Shown here one piece after another: positions 44,539 through 55,394 of a DNA stretch of 64,000 bases. Below the pieces are notes generated by a model, which was not told where the DNA came from, did not search any database, and saw only the letters and a list, made by a program, of their open reading frames with translations. The DNA lies in contig CDMY01000738.1 of the NCBI GenBank assembly GCA_001179505.1, positions 1 through 64,000 of the forward strand. Direction: 5' to 3'. A program made the position numbers and the translations under genes. The stretch's first letter is position 1, and every line of letters starts with the position of its first letter. This DNA comes from Vitrella brassicaformis. Its lineage: Eukaryota; Sar; Vitrellaceae.

Positions 44539-47500
44539 TCATCCCCGCCGCTGCCTCTCTCGCCTGTCTGCCCAGCTCTTTGTCGGTGACCCGGCTGTGT
44601 GAGTGCGAGGGACGGAGGGAGGGAGGGAGGGGGGGAGGGAGGGAGGAAGGGGGGCAGAAGACCCACACAGGCAGCCAAAAGTGGAACGCACGGGTGGATG
44701 GATTAATGGATGGGTTCGTGGCCGATACGATCTGGTCATCATATCGAATCAACTAAGTGGGTCATGCAGAGATACACACCCACATGGACACTCACATGCA
44801 TGAGTGAGCTCTACACATCTATTCCATCCATGCCTCCATCCATCCATCCATCCATCCATCGTCCACCCGCACAGCCGAGCTACATCGGCCGCACCCCCAG
44901 CCACACTCACGTATCTGACATACACAACACACAACAGAGAGACAGGGAGGGGATGCGCGCGTATAGATCGGTCGGTGAGGCTGGCTGGCTGTCTGAGTGG
45001 GTCCAGCTGGGGATGGTCTGCCTGTCTCTCACCTGGTGTGCGGCGCTCGACAGACAGGGTTCTGACGAGCATGCTGACCTTGCACAGACCGGTGCCGACC
45101 AGCTGCGCCAGGAAAGGCTGCTCAACGCGACGAGGCGACCCAAAAGTCATCTTGATCTGAGTACTCTTGTGGCCCTGCCGACCAGAGAGGCGCAAAGCAG
45201 ATTGCCCAGCAGCCATCTGTCTGTCTGTCTGTCTCTCTGTCTGTCTGTCTGTCTGTGACTTTTTCGTTGAATGTGGTCACCATGTCCATCACGCGGTTGT
45301 AGAATGTCTCGAGCTGGTCATCCGCCAACTTGTCTGAAACAGCAAACGAACAGAGCACCGACACGGCGATTAGCTCCCACTGATTCCCGTCCCCCCCTCC
45401 TTACCCCCCACATCAACATCAACATGCACTTCCTCGATCGGCGGCAGCTTCGTGGTGTCCTGGTCCCACAGACAGGGGCTGCCGTCATGGTGGATGGGTG
45501 TGTTAGCCGACAGGCTGAGACCCAGATACGACAGGCTCCTCTCCCCCCGCCCCCTGGTCACCCGCGCCGTCTGCAGCCCCTCCAGGAAGCGCCACAATTG
45601 ACCAAGGGGTGCGGTCAGGGTCTCACCCCACCAGTGTGATACGACGATACGCGCCAGGCTGGGCATGTTGGAGGCGATCTCCACTGCGCGCTGAATATTG
45701 GCGTTGCTGGCCAGTGCCTTGTGCTGCAGCTCCAGGGTGTGGGCGGCGGCGAATGCGTCGTCCCTGATGGCGGCGGGGGTGGTCTCGTCATCATCGTCAT
45801 CAGGGTCGACCTTGGCGAAGTCGACGCCGTAAGTCACGGTGCCGGCAGTCTTGGCGAAGCTGCCGATGAGCTTCTGGGCAGAAGCGGTGCCGCTCCTGCT
45901 GCTGAGCGAGAGGAGCTCCGCGTCAATGCGTCCATATGTGCCGTCGTCGGTGAGTGCGAAGACCTCCTCCCAGCCTACCTCGGGAGCCGCAACGGCCTCA
46001 CTGATAGCACACGAAGCACAGACATGTGTTGCGCTGTCCGTCATCATGCTCTCTCTTTCTGCATCCTTACATGAAGCGGGCAGCGCTCTCCGACCACACC
46101 ACAGTATCGTGATCATCATTCATGTCCCTCACGGTGATCTTGAGCTCACGAATGGACCGCTTCGCGCCCCTCGCCACCATCACCTCACGCAGCCTGTCGA
46201 CCCCGCTCCTGTCAGTATCCACCTCATCCATAGATACACCTCGGAGTGTGTGCAGCGCCGCCAGCGACTTGCCGTCGGCAGGCAGCGCACTCAGCAGATC
46301 GGCCGTGGCGGCGAAGTAGATATGCTTGAGGTCCAGCACCTCAATAGCCTCACAGCCGCCAACCCATGCCTTCAGGCCGTCCATCTCGTGAAACCATGAC
46401 GGATCCAAATAGGTCCCGACGATGAGCGTCGTGACGGCAGGGGTGCGCCACTGGCGGCCCACGCGAGCAGACCTGCAATCGCTGGGGATGTTGTCGACCG
46501 TCTTGAGTGCCGGGAGGTGGATGGGGGCGGTGGGTGCAGGGGGCAGAGCAGACCCGGGGGGAGGGGAGGGGATGCGAATGCTGTTGTCGAGGGTGACGCT
46601 CTCGAACGACAGCACCTCCAATGTGCCGTCACCAGCCGACTTGCCGCTGTCATCAGTTTGCCTTGACGAAGCAGCAGCTGCCGCAGCTGTCTCCTCCCCT
46701 CCCTCCCTCTTCCGCCGCTTCTGTTTGGCTGCGATGGCCGCTCGGCCGCTGGCGTGGCCTTCTACCAGCGCATTCCACGTCCCCAGACACCAATCCACCT
46801 CGCAATCCTCGGGGTAGCGGTGCTTGATCTCTCTGATGTTGGTCGCCCTCTGCCCCCACCTCTTGCGCCACGGCCAGTGGCATGGCCGCCGACATACGCC
46901 TGGCCTTGTCGTCCTCACAGTCGATGACCGGGTTGGTGTAGCTGGCGGCCGACTGGGTGAAGAGGCGCGTGCCGAGACGCTGTCGGTAGGGCGTCAGCTC
47001 CCAGGGCTGCAGGTGGCCGAACACGTTGGAGAGCTCATCACGCGACAGACGGCGACGGGCCTGGGGGCAAAGAGAGAAGGCGTTAATACGTTAAGGTCGG
47101 TTTGATGTATCAGGGCTATCATGGTGTCATTCTCACCGGTCCTTCGTAGACGGAAGGTGGGATGCTGCTCCGATGCACCAGACGATACGATGGTCGCCGC
47201 ACCTGTGACCAGCACATGCGATGGACTGGACACGATGCTCTCGTCTGAATCTTTTGAGTACATGATGTGTACCTGTGGCTGTCGGTCGGTCTCTGCAGCT
47301 GCCGAGCTATTGGCTGGTGGCGGCGTGGGGGCGGCCGCCAGAGCATCCATGGCTCCCGAGAGGCCCGACTCGACAGACGACAGCTGAGTGAGGGCGGCGT
47401 TGACAAAGGACTCCAGAAAGGACAGCTGAGTGTGCACCAGCAGCGACTCATGGGACGATGCCTACGACCGAAGCGCACCAAACCATGTGCCATGACCTGC

Positions 47501-47856
47501 TGCCCACTGCGGACTCTGCGTGTACCTCGGCAGGGTGATTGGCAGGGTCCAGCTGATTGATCTCCGATAGACGAGCACCAACCTGATGCAGCCACCGAGA
47601 GATCAAGGGAAAGAACCATCAACACAGCGAAAGAGAGTGTGGCGTTGGGCCTGTCAGGGACATCAATCATATCATACCTTCGAGTGGAGCTGCCGCAGCT
47701 GGTCCAGGCCCTGCTCCACACGCGCCGCGTGCTCTTTCAACTAAACACAGCACACAGCACACAACACAGAGCACACAACATGACACAAGAGCCGTTGGAT
47801 GGGAGGTGCTGGCTTGTCTTGTTCGTCAGTCCGCCATTCACCTGAGCTACATCCAT
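44539..47856 (-). CDS. Family 2-like (F-box-like/LRR-like) gene, copy C, divergent member
   Basis: Minus strand; the tiny first exon MDVAQ (47856-47842) splices to LKEHAARVEQGLDQLRQLHSK, then GARLSEINQLDPANHPAE, a helical coiled-coil-like N-terminus not seen in A/B. After a likely 71-base intron comes VRRPSYRLVHRSS, then the F-box-like segment LSRDELSNVFGHLQPWELTP. Homology to A/B is clear at QRATNI...WCLGTWNALVEGHASGRAA and REVMVARGAKRSIRELKI. Leucine-rich-type blocks follow (IEVLDLKHIYF, LAALHTLRGVS), then an acidic insert (DPDDDDDETTPA). Near 46865 the frame changes between AAMPLAVAQ and KRWGQRATN without a plausible intron, suggesting a 1-base loss. The 3' exons (DKLADDQLETFYNRVMDMV; GHKSTQIKMTFGSP) are tentative, as is the end at 44539. 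Confidence 0.5.
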
Positions 47857-48362
47857 GGCGCCGATCACTTGTTGCTATCAATGGTCCGCATGAACGGCGA
47901 ACAAGCCTGCAATCATCCAGAACAGAGAGAGCCAGATCAGATCAGACCGGCGGAAAGTATTGTGAAAGCGCCGTTTCTCGGTCTGAATTCTCATTTCTAT
48001 GCTCGTGTGTCGCCATCTCCCTGTGAGCCCTCGACTCGAGCCCTCCCGCGCCATGCGCTCACCTGGTCAGTAGCCACGGCAAATCGCTCCTCGTGTGCTG
48101 GCGATGGAAAGCCAGCCACAAAGGGGACCCCAAACAGCAAAACAGCAGAAATTGATGAAATGGATAATCTATAGGGTTTTCTGGGGTTGCAGGGTATGAA
48201 CCCAGCACTCCTTTCCCGAGAAAGGCTAAGTTGCTTCATTGCGTCAGATCGGTAGGTGGGCTGCCTTCTCACAAGCAAAGCAATTCATGAATGCGCCATC
48301 CACACTGTCAGCGGTTGTGTGTGTGCTCTTTCTTGTTTTGTCTGCAGTTACTCTTGTCCGCC
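47857..48362. other. Divergent intergenic region (copy C / family 1 copy 5)
   Basis: 506 bp head-to-head. From about 48225 it matches the upstream region of copy 4, including the leader and the intron ending gtctgcag before the ATG. The proximal part, next to copy C, looks unique. Confidence 0.5.
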
Positions 48363-49960
48363 ATGACTCAGCCTCGGCCCAGCAGCAGGAGCAGCGACCT
48401 GGACTCGCCCGTCATCAACGGCGAGGCGGTCCGCTGCATCTTCGGTGACTCGCGAGTTCGGCTGCTCACGGTCAAAGACGTCGGCAGCCTCAGAGTGGCG
48501 GCCCGCCACCACAGCCTCGTCGACTTCCCTCCCAATGCCCTCCGCACCCGACTCACCCACTCGCTGCATCAAATTCGGCTCGCCGACGGCACACGGCTCA
48601 ACACCGTGCTGGTCTTCGACGCCCAGACGGTGTCTGAGCCACGTGTGCTGCTGGCGGCCATGTGGCTGGTGGAGGAGCAGACGTGGGACGTGGTCGCCGA
48701 CATACTGCGGCTGGCAGCGCAGTGCGGCCGCTGCACGCTGCCGGTGCGGCTGACTGCTGACGATATCAACAGAATCGCTAACAAGACGGTAAGATACACA
48801 CACACAGGGGCAGGAGGGCAAAGAGAGGACCTCCTCCATCCTTCTCTCTCTCTCTCTCTCTCTCTTTTGTATGTGTGGCGCGTAGGTGTATTTGGCCGCT
48901 CCCCGTGTGTTGGCTCAGCTCAAGATGGTCGGCCCCCACATCCACTTCCGCGACGGCGTGACCTTCCAGCTGTTCGACCATGGCAACACACTGCGGGCCG
49001 TCAAGGACGAAGACGGCTTCGAGATCGATATCCCCCCGCCCCTCCCTCCCAGCCACCCTCTTTACCAGCAGCACCGACAGCAGCATGACCCGCCCGTCCG
49101 CACCAGGATCGACTATTTTGCGCCTCTGGGCTGGCGGTCGCTGACTGTCCCTTGGGACTACTCATCTGTGTCGTCGTCTGTCAAGAGCATCGTCATCAAC
49201 CACTTCTGGTGGACTCACTAGATTAACTCCACTGCCCGTATGATCGACAGGTGTGGCGGGGCGTCACTCTTTGCGGGCATTCCGACGTCACACGAGTGTA
49301 TGTTATGTGTGTGTGTCAGAGATGTCGACAACAACCGGCTGGACACTCTGCTGACACAGTTCTCCTACACACCAGTGGAGGGATGCACCACCACCGCAAC
49401 ATACCGCTCCACTGCCGGCTTCCCTCGGCGTCGCCTCGTCCTGACCCGTGCCAGCCACCCCTTCGTGGCGTGGATCGCCGTCACGCACCTGCTGGGCGAC
49501 AACGGTTAGCCCAGCCCGGCACAGCTAGGGGGAGGAAATGTGCTCCCTGTCGTTCCTTTGCAGTGCATGTTGAGGTCTTCACCACCGAGTCGGCTGTGTC
49601 TGGTGTGGGTGGCGCCTTCAAGGACCGCTTCCCTCACACCACTCGGCTGGCGCGGGCGGTGCTGGGGGCCGTCATCTCGGCCATGATCTTCGACCGATAG
49701 ACAGCTGAGGCATGTCTGCACCAAACACGACTGACACGAGCAGATGATGTCCGAAAACAACGGTGTCTGTCTTTCCGTGTGGGCGTCAGGTTGTGCGGTG
49801 TTGATTGACATTGGGAGGAGCACTGCCGGCCGCATAGCTGGCTGCAATGGTGCACACACAGCGTGGGGTTTTGCGATTGGGCAGTGTCTGTCCATCTGCC
49901 TGTCAACACGCTACTCTTCCATGTATATAGCTATCAGTGGCTGGCTGACATGTCTGTCTG
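48225..49960 (+). repeat. Segmental duplication, family 1 copy 5 unit
   Basis: Partner of about 41985-43920; leader, four exons and 3' flank retained. Confidence 0.85.
48363..49700 (+). pseudogene. Family 1 gene, copy 5 (in-frame stop in exon 2)
   Basis: Exons: 48363-48788, 48886-49250, 49320-49504, 49564-49700; all splice sites are acceptable. Exon 1 (MTQPRPSSRSSD, VLLAAMWLVEEQTWDVVAD, LPVRLTADDINRIANKT) is intact. In exon 2, after VKSIVINHFWWTH, a TAG falls at 49219-49221, ten codons before the exon end; the downstream frame (STARMIDR, VEGCTTTATYRS, FVAWIAV, VSGVGGAFKDRFPHTTRLA ... MIFDR-stop) is still open. Either this is a young pseudogene or it makes a protein lacking the C-terminal third. 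Confidence 0.65.
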
Positions 49961-51410
49961 TCTGTCTGTCTGTTTTGCCTCTCTCTCACCATGCCATCTC
50001 CCTGTGTGTACTGAATGACTGACTGCATCGGTCGGCTGGGTGATTGGTGCTTTTGTCGGTGTGTGCTGCACGTGATGGCTGGTGACATACTGACATCTCT
50101 CTCTCTCTCTCTCTCTGTCTGTCCGTACACACATCTATGTGTTCATCCACACACATGACGATCGATGCACCGCACCACATTACCTCTGCATTCATCCGTC
50201 CGTCTGTGATGCATTGCTTGCTCCATACACACGAACATACAAGCATAGCGGTGTGTGTTTCACACCCACCCGTTGCCCAGCCACTTGCACATCATCACAC
50301 AGACACACAGACACACAGACACACATACAGGCTGCTGCCATGTAGTCAGTCATTTTTGCCTGCTGGTGGGCCCCCTTCCTGTCTAGACATGTGTGTGTCG
50401 TCCTGTTGTGCGCGGCCACTCGGTCGCCAAGGCGGGCACACACATGTGATGCGGTGGGTGGATGTGCGTGTGTGTGTATGACGGCGGGGTGTGCTGTCTC
50501 TTCGATCTTCCTTATGTGTCTCTGTCTGTATATGTATGTATGTCTGTATTTGTACGTCTGTCTGTACACACATACATATACATATGATCGATGTCCAGAT
50601 ATACTGCCTTACTGCATCCGATCCATACTATAGCTATCTCTCTTTAAGTGTGTTGCCTGATGCAAACAAATGTGTGCGGTCGTGTTGATGATCATCGGTA
50701 TACTGCTCGGTGGGCCAACGTGGCTTGACGCTTGACGCTTGACGTGTGGATCGATGGATCGCTTGAATGGATTCGTACACATACGTATACGGTTGTGTGA
50801 ATCCATTCGATCATCGCCGCAAGTGGATGGATGTATGTAGGACTGTCATTCCATTCCATCTCTTGTCCGTTCCATCACGTCGTATGGATTTCTCGTCGTG
50901 TGTCTCGTCTCGAGCAGCCAGTCTGACTTGGCTGGCTCTAATCTACAAGCAGCCAGGCCGGCAGGGCTCTCTCTCTCTCTCTCTCATATATATATTGCTC
51001 CTTCTCTCGAGCGTCGTGCGCACAACCATCACTCACACAGACCGTCCATGTCAGAACTGTCTGTGCAAATTTCAGAGTACACGGAGAGAGCCACTGCTTC
51101 TGCCATTCCATCGACTTCCCTCCCCTCCCCTCATCCATGCATTACCCATCGACAAATCGCCCACACGTGAATGCATCTGTGCATCTTCGTTGGGCACTGG
51201 ACCCTTCTTGTTCTCTTCGTCCATCGCGGTCTCTTGACGTGACACACCCACACCCACACAGAGAAAGAGGGGCACGTCAATCAAAAGGGGTCATCGTGAG
51301 AGACGTCAAGTAAACAAATCGTCGTCAGTCACATCCACCCACTCAGCAAAACATGCACAGACACGTAAGTCAGACTGGACGGCCCTTCAAGGACACAAAC
51401 AGCTTGCTCA
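49701..51410. other. Long intergenic region, simple-sequence rich
   Basis: No gene recognised in 1.7 kb. Up to about 49960 it is the duplicated flank of copy 5. The rest holds (CTGT)n, (CT)n at about 50095-50117, (ACAC)/(CAGA) runs near 50290-50330, TATG-rich sequence near 50525-50560 and (CT)n-(AT)n near 50970-50995. Confidence 0.6.
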
Positions 51411-52895
51411 TCACGGTTGGCCATCAATAAGGTGCTGCAGCCCGAATCGCCTCACGGCAGCCATGGTGAGAGGGAGCCGCTCATCGACAGCCTCTCCGCC
51501 CGCCGCCTCCACCTCGGTGGTCCTGACGATTATGTGCCTGCCACCAAGGGATACGGAAGCCACCACAGACCCACCACCGAGCAATAGGACCACCATGCGG
51601 TGGCGACTTAGAAAAATTTCATCCACGATCTCAAAGAGGCTTTCCTTGTTATCGACAGGCGTCCATCGCCTGTCGATGACCAGGACGTCGCTGTGGCCGC
51701 TCAAGGAACCGTCAGTATAGAGTGAGCGATAGCCTCTGGCCTTCCACGGGTTCACCTGGCCCTCGAGAACCACCCTCAGGGTGGTAGGGAATGCGCCTTC
51801 CAATAGCACGTGGAGTGCAAATGAGCTGAAGGAGGGGTATATAATACCCAAGCTGACCAGCGTGACGGGCGGGTCATCGCGGCGATAGGCCCGCCAGAGA
51901 AAGGGGCGAAGGCACACCAGCTCATCCCCGCCGATGATGCGAAAGGTTGTCGAACCGATGCCATAGTGCTGGACGAGCCTCAGATGCTTGTGGGCGCGCC
52001 GGACGATTCCTCTGGTCCCCACGGATGCCACGAAGGAGTCGCAGAGTAGAAAGGTGAGTGCTAGCACGGGCACGAAGATAGAGATGGCCCAGTATAGGAT
52101 GCTGCCCCTGGTCACGTCACGAAGAAGCCACTCAGATATGAGCGAACAGTTGAAGAGCGTCGTCCCGGCAGTGACACACGCGAAGGCCGCCAAGCAGATG
52201 ACGTAGAATGCTGCGAGCAGGACCCGAGACAGTATAGTGGCCGGCACGATCAACAAGGAGGCCTTCACTCTGTTGTCGACCTCCCTCAGCTGCAACTCTC
52301 CTGCTGCTCCGTCGTTGGCGTCGGGCGGCGTGTGGCTCAGTGCGTTGTAGATGGCCATTGCAGTCGGAAGCCGGTGGAAGCTGGCCTTGTTCGGCAGATG
52401 GGCCGCCACACTCTCAGCCGACAGCACCAGCGGCAGCTGGCCAGCCACACCGCAGACACCTGCGACCTTGATGAGTGTGGCCATCGTGGGCCACTCAGCC
52501 GCCTGCTCGATGACGTAGGCGCAGCGAGCGAGATACCCAAGCCGCGAGAGGGATGGCGGCAGCGGAGGGGCCGAGGGGTCGACGCCGCGGTCCCTCTCCA
52601 CGTCAATGAGGCCGGTGAGCTGCTGCTGGGCGAGGGAGCTGTCGATGCGCCATAGGAAGGCCTCGTCAATCAGCTGAGAGCTGTATGGCTGGCCGACCGC
52701 CCGAGTCATCACAGCGACGTCGACAGGGAGGAAGGACACCACCAGGCCCAGGACGTCTGCAGGCAGCGTTTGATCTTCGCCAGCGATGGCCACCGACAGG
52801 GAAACCATCTCACATTCATCAGCAGCATCGGGCGGCACTCGCTCATAATCGTGACGGCGATTCCAGGGCAACAGACGACAATTTATGAGTCTCAT
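51411..52895 (-). CDS. Intron-less F-box-like protein with membrane segments
   Basis: A single open frame, unusual among its neighbours. I start it at ATG 52895 (MRLINCRLLPWNRR). An F-box-like segment follows: QTLPADVLGLVVSFLPVDVA and, further on, AFLWRIDSS. Then a helical region (LARCAYVIEQAAEWPTMATLIKVAG) and at least two long hydrophobic stretches (LSRVLLAAFYVICLAAFACV; GSILYWAISIFVPVLALTFL). The C-terminal half has beta-strand-like hydrophobic blocks (TTLRVVLEGQVNPW, HRMVVLLLGGGSVVASVSLGG, HIIVRTTEVEA) and ends HLIDGQP-stop. The architecture of F-box-like region plus membrane segments suggests a membrane-tethered adaptor, but this is inference. The frame stays open upstream to 53612; without family support I do not extend it. 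Possibly a retrocopy, as introns are absent. Confidence 0.62.
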   Translation of the reverse strand: MRLINCRLLPWNRRHDYERVPPDAADECEMVSLSVAIAGEDQTLPADVLGLVVSFLPVDVAVMTRAVGQPYSSQLIDEAFLWRIDSSLAQQQLTGLIDVERDRGVDPSAPPLPPSLSRLGYLARCAYVIEQAAEWPTMATLIKVAGVCGVAGQLPLVLSAESVAAHLPNKASFHRLPTAMAIYNALSHTPPDANDGAAGELQLREVDNRVKASLLIVPATILSRVLLAAFYVICLAAFACVTAGTTLFNCSLISEWLLRDVTRGSILYWAISIFVPVLALTFLLCDSFVASVGTRGIVRRAHKHLRLVQHYGIGSTTFRIIGGDELVCLRPFLWRAYRRDDPPVTLVSLGIIYPSFSSFALHVLLEGAFPTTLRVVLEGQVNPWKARGYRSLYTDGSLSGHSDVLVIDRRWTPVDNKESLFEIVDEIFLSRHRMVVLLLGGGSVVASVSLGGRHIIVRTTEVEAAGGEAVDERLPLTMAAVRRFGLQHLIDGQP

Positions 52896-53563
52896 CCTGC
52901 AAACAAAAGAGTACAGGTGCATATGGACACGGGTGCGTCCTTGTGTTTCGTCCAATGGCATCCTCTCCCACCTACAGTACGAGGCGCCGGGATGAGTTGA
53001 AGCTCTAAAATCCACCGAGCAAGGCTCTACAGTACGAGAGGCTGAAAGAACTCTCGGGAGTAATTCCCTTTGATGTTGAGCGTTACCCTTCCCGAGATGG
53101 ATCCCTCCATCTCCGAGCAGTTTCACGAATGTCCTAGCGCCTACGAGCTGCGAGAACAGCTGCAACGGTTGGACTGGCGTTCCTTTGAAGCCTACGATTT
53201 GTTCCTGCGGAGGGTAAATCTCCGCCTCCTTTTGACAAGTGGAGTGCCTGCCCTTCGGGCAGGCGTGTTCGTAAAACAGTAAAAGCGAATGTTTAGGAAA
53301 TGCGTGAAACCGGAAGGCATTGCCAAAATTCGTTTTCTTTTTTCCCTCCTTTGTTCGGCTGCCGAACGACATGCGAATGGGATCAACAGCGAGTGCATGC
53401 TCGGTTTGTAGATCTCCAACTTTTTCACAGCAGGCACTCCCCAACCCCGAGCTTACAGCTCGCAGCGAAAAATCGCTCGGCGAACGCGCAGCTAATCGAT
53501 GAATGAAGAGCAGCAACGAGGTGCTGATCACGTGAGGGCGCCGTGGACTGGCGTGCCGCTGCC
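52896..53563. other. Divergent intergenic region (F-box-like membrane protein / Rrp4)
   Basis: Contains a 19-nt UUCG-type hairpin (GCCTGC-CUUCGG-GCAGGC, 53246-53264) and AGCTCGCA (53457-53464), a match to the recurring upstream octamer. A 70-codon plus-strand ORF (53070-53282) reads like protein (EMDPSISEQFHECPSAYELR) but has no support beyond that. Confidence 0.5.
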
Positions 53564-55394
53564 ATGAATGTGTCCATCCTGACGCCATCAGGTCAGGTTG
53601 GCAGACACACACCGCACTCGCATCGATCTATGGGGGACAGATCATCAACAGCATTTCCTGCATGTTTGTGTGTTTTGTCTGTGACCACAGGCCCGTCGCC
53701 TCTTGATTCTTCGGGCGGCATATCGTCGCAGCAGCAGCTGGTCATGCCGGGCCAAGTCATCCCCACTCACTCGGGATACATGCGGTCAGCAAACACTGCA
53801 TTGCGGCAGCAGCAGCAGCACACGAGGCTTACCTGTGCGTTTGTCTGGTGTGCAGGGGTCACGGCACTACGGAGGAGAATGGCCAGCTGATAGCGACGGT
53901 GTGCGGCCTGGTGGAGCAAGTCAGTGCTCTCATCTATGTGCGACCACTCAGGAGCAGGTCAGTCAGTCAACCGGGCGTGCTGCTTTGATCGAACTGACTG
54001 ACAAAAGGCATCGGATTGCCGCACGCAGCTGCGCATTTCTGTGCACAGGTATGTGGGCGAGGTGGGCGATGTCATCGTCGGCCGAGTGGACGAGGTAAGG
54101 TGCTCGCACGCCCACCACCGACACACACACACATACACACAGACACACACACCTGTGTGTGTGTGTGTGTGTGTGTATATTCCGTCGATCGACAGATCGG
54201 CAACGGTCGTTGGTACGTGGAGGTGTGCTCCAGCCAGAGGGCGCAGCTGCACCTCGCAGCCATCAACCTCCCGGGATCTGTACAGGTCAGCCGCGTAACA
54301 TACGAGCGAGTCGAGTCCATCAGCCATATTCACCTATGTGTGTGTTTAGCGTCGTCGGACAGAGGAGGATGAGAAGGAGATGAGGCGCTTCCTCGCAGAA
54401 GGCGACATACTCTCGGTACGGAACCTCCGCACACCCGTACGCACCCAGGCACCTAGGCAGCCAGGCAGGAGTTGACCTCTGTGTGATTTGATGCCGCAGA
54501 CTGAGGTGCAGCGTGTGCAGAGCGACGGGCTGATCCTCCTGCACACCAGAAGCGCCAAGTACGGCAAGGTCAGGCCACCTCATGTCAGAGACACACACAG
54601 ACAGACACACAGCCGCCTGGACCGGTCTCCATTGCATTGACTGCAGCTGGAGAATGGATGCCTCGTGCAAGTGCCGCCGCAGCTGGTATGGCCGTTTGTG
54701 CGCCTACTGCATGCCATCCATCCATCCATCTGTCTGTCTGTCTGTCTGTGTGTCCGTGTGCCGTAGGTCCGCCGTCAGGCCTCGCACATGGTCAACCTAC
54801 CCTGCGAACCGCCCGTTGGCGTCGTGCTCGGAAACAACGGGTAAGTCCTGCCTGCCCAGAGGGCCTCTTAGGGTCGTATAAGGTGCACGAGTGTGTGTGT
54901 ATGGTGTGTCTTTCAGGTACATCTGGGTTGGCCTGCCCCAGCGTGAGTCGGCCCGAGACACCATCAACTACGCCCTTGGGGAGGTCACTTACCAGGTGAA
55001 CGAAACAACACAAGACAACACCACGGCACAGATGTCACTGTGTGAGCTGGTGTCCATTGAGTGATGGTTATGCGGTGTGGCTGTGTGTATGCAGGCGGTG
55101 TCGCCGCCTCAGCGGCAGGCCATCTGCCGTGTCCGCAACTGCATCGCCGCACTGAGTGCCCACTACCTGCAGCTCACCCCTCAGGTAGGGTAGGTCACCT
55201 GAGTGGGCCGCTCGGCGTCTCATGTGTCTCATTCAGTGTGTCTTCTGATATGTTCGGATGTGTGTGGTGGTTGTGTGCAGTCGATAATGGATGTGTATAG
55301 CGCGTCGGTGCGCGGCAAGCTGGAGGTCAGCTCGCTGACGAACCCTGAAGTGGTGAGAGACCTTATCAGAGAGTATATCAAGACCAAAACCTGA
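53564..55394 (+). CDS. EXOSC2: Exosome complex subunit Rrp4 (S1/KH cap protein)
   Basis: Cap subunit of the RNA exosome, guiding RNA into the 3'-5' degrading barrel in nucleus and cytoplasm. Twelve or so small exons join in frame from MNVSILTPSG (53564). N-terminal domain: QLVMPGQVIPTHSGYMRGHG, LIATVCGLVEQVSALIYVRPLRSRY. S1 domain: VGEVGDVIVGRVDEIGNGRWYVEVCSSQRAQLHL, then AINLPGSVQRRRTEEDEKEMRRFL and EGDILSTEVQRVQSDGLILLHTRSAKYGKL. KH-type domain: NGCLVQVPPQLVRRQ, VVLGNNGYIWVGLP. All blocks align with human and yeast Rrp4 in order and spacing. The C-terminus ends REYIKTKT-stop at 55394. Confidence 0.95.

Noticed and set aside
53070-53282. Small protein gene upstream of Rrp4
   Set aside because: Plausible composition but no splice, family or paralogue support; mentioned only in the region entry.
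52896-53612. 239-codon upstream extension of the F-box-like membrane gene
   Set aside because: Open frame only; composition is unlike a folded domain, it would consume the whole divergent region and overlap the first Rrp4 exon.
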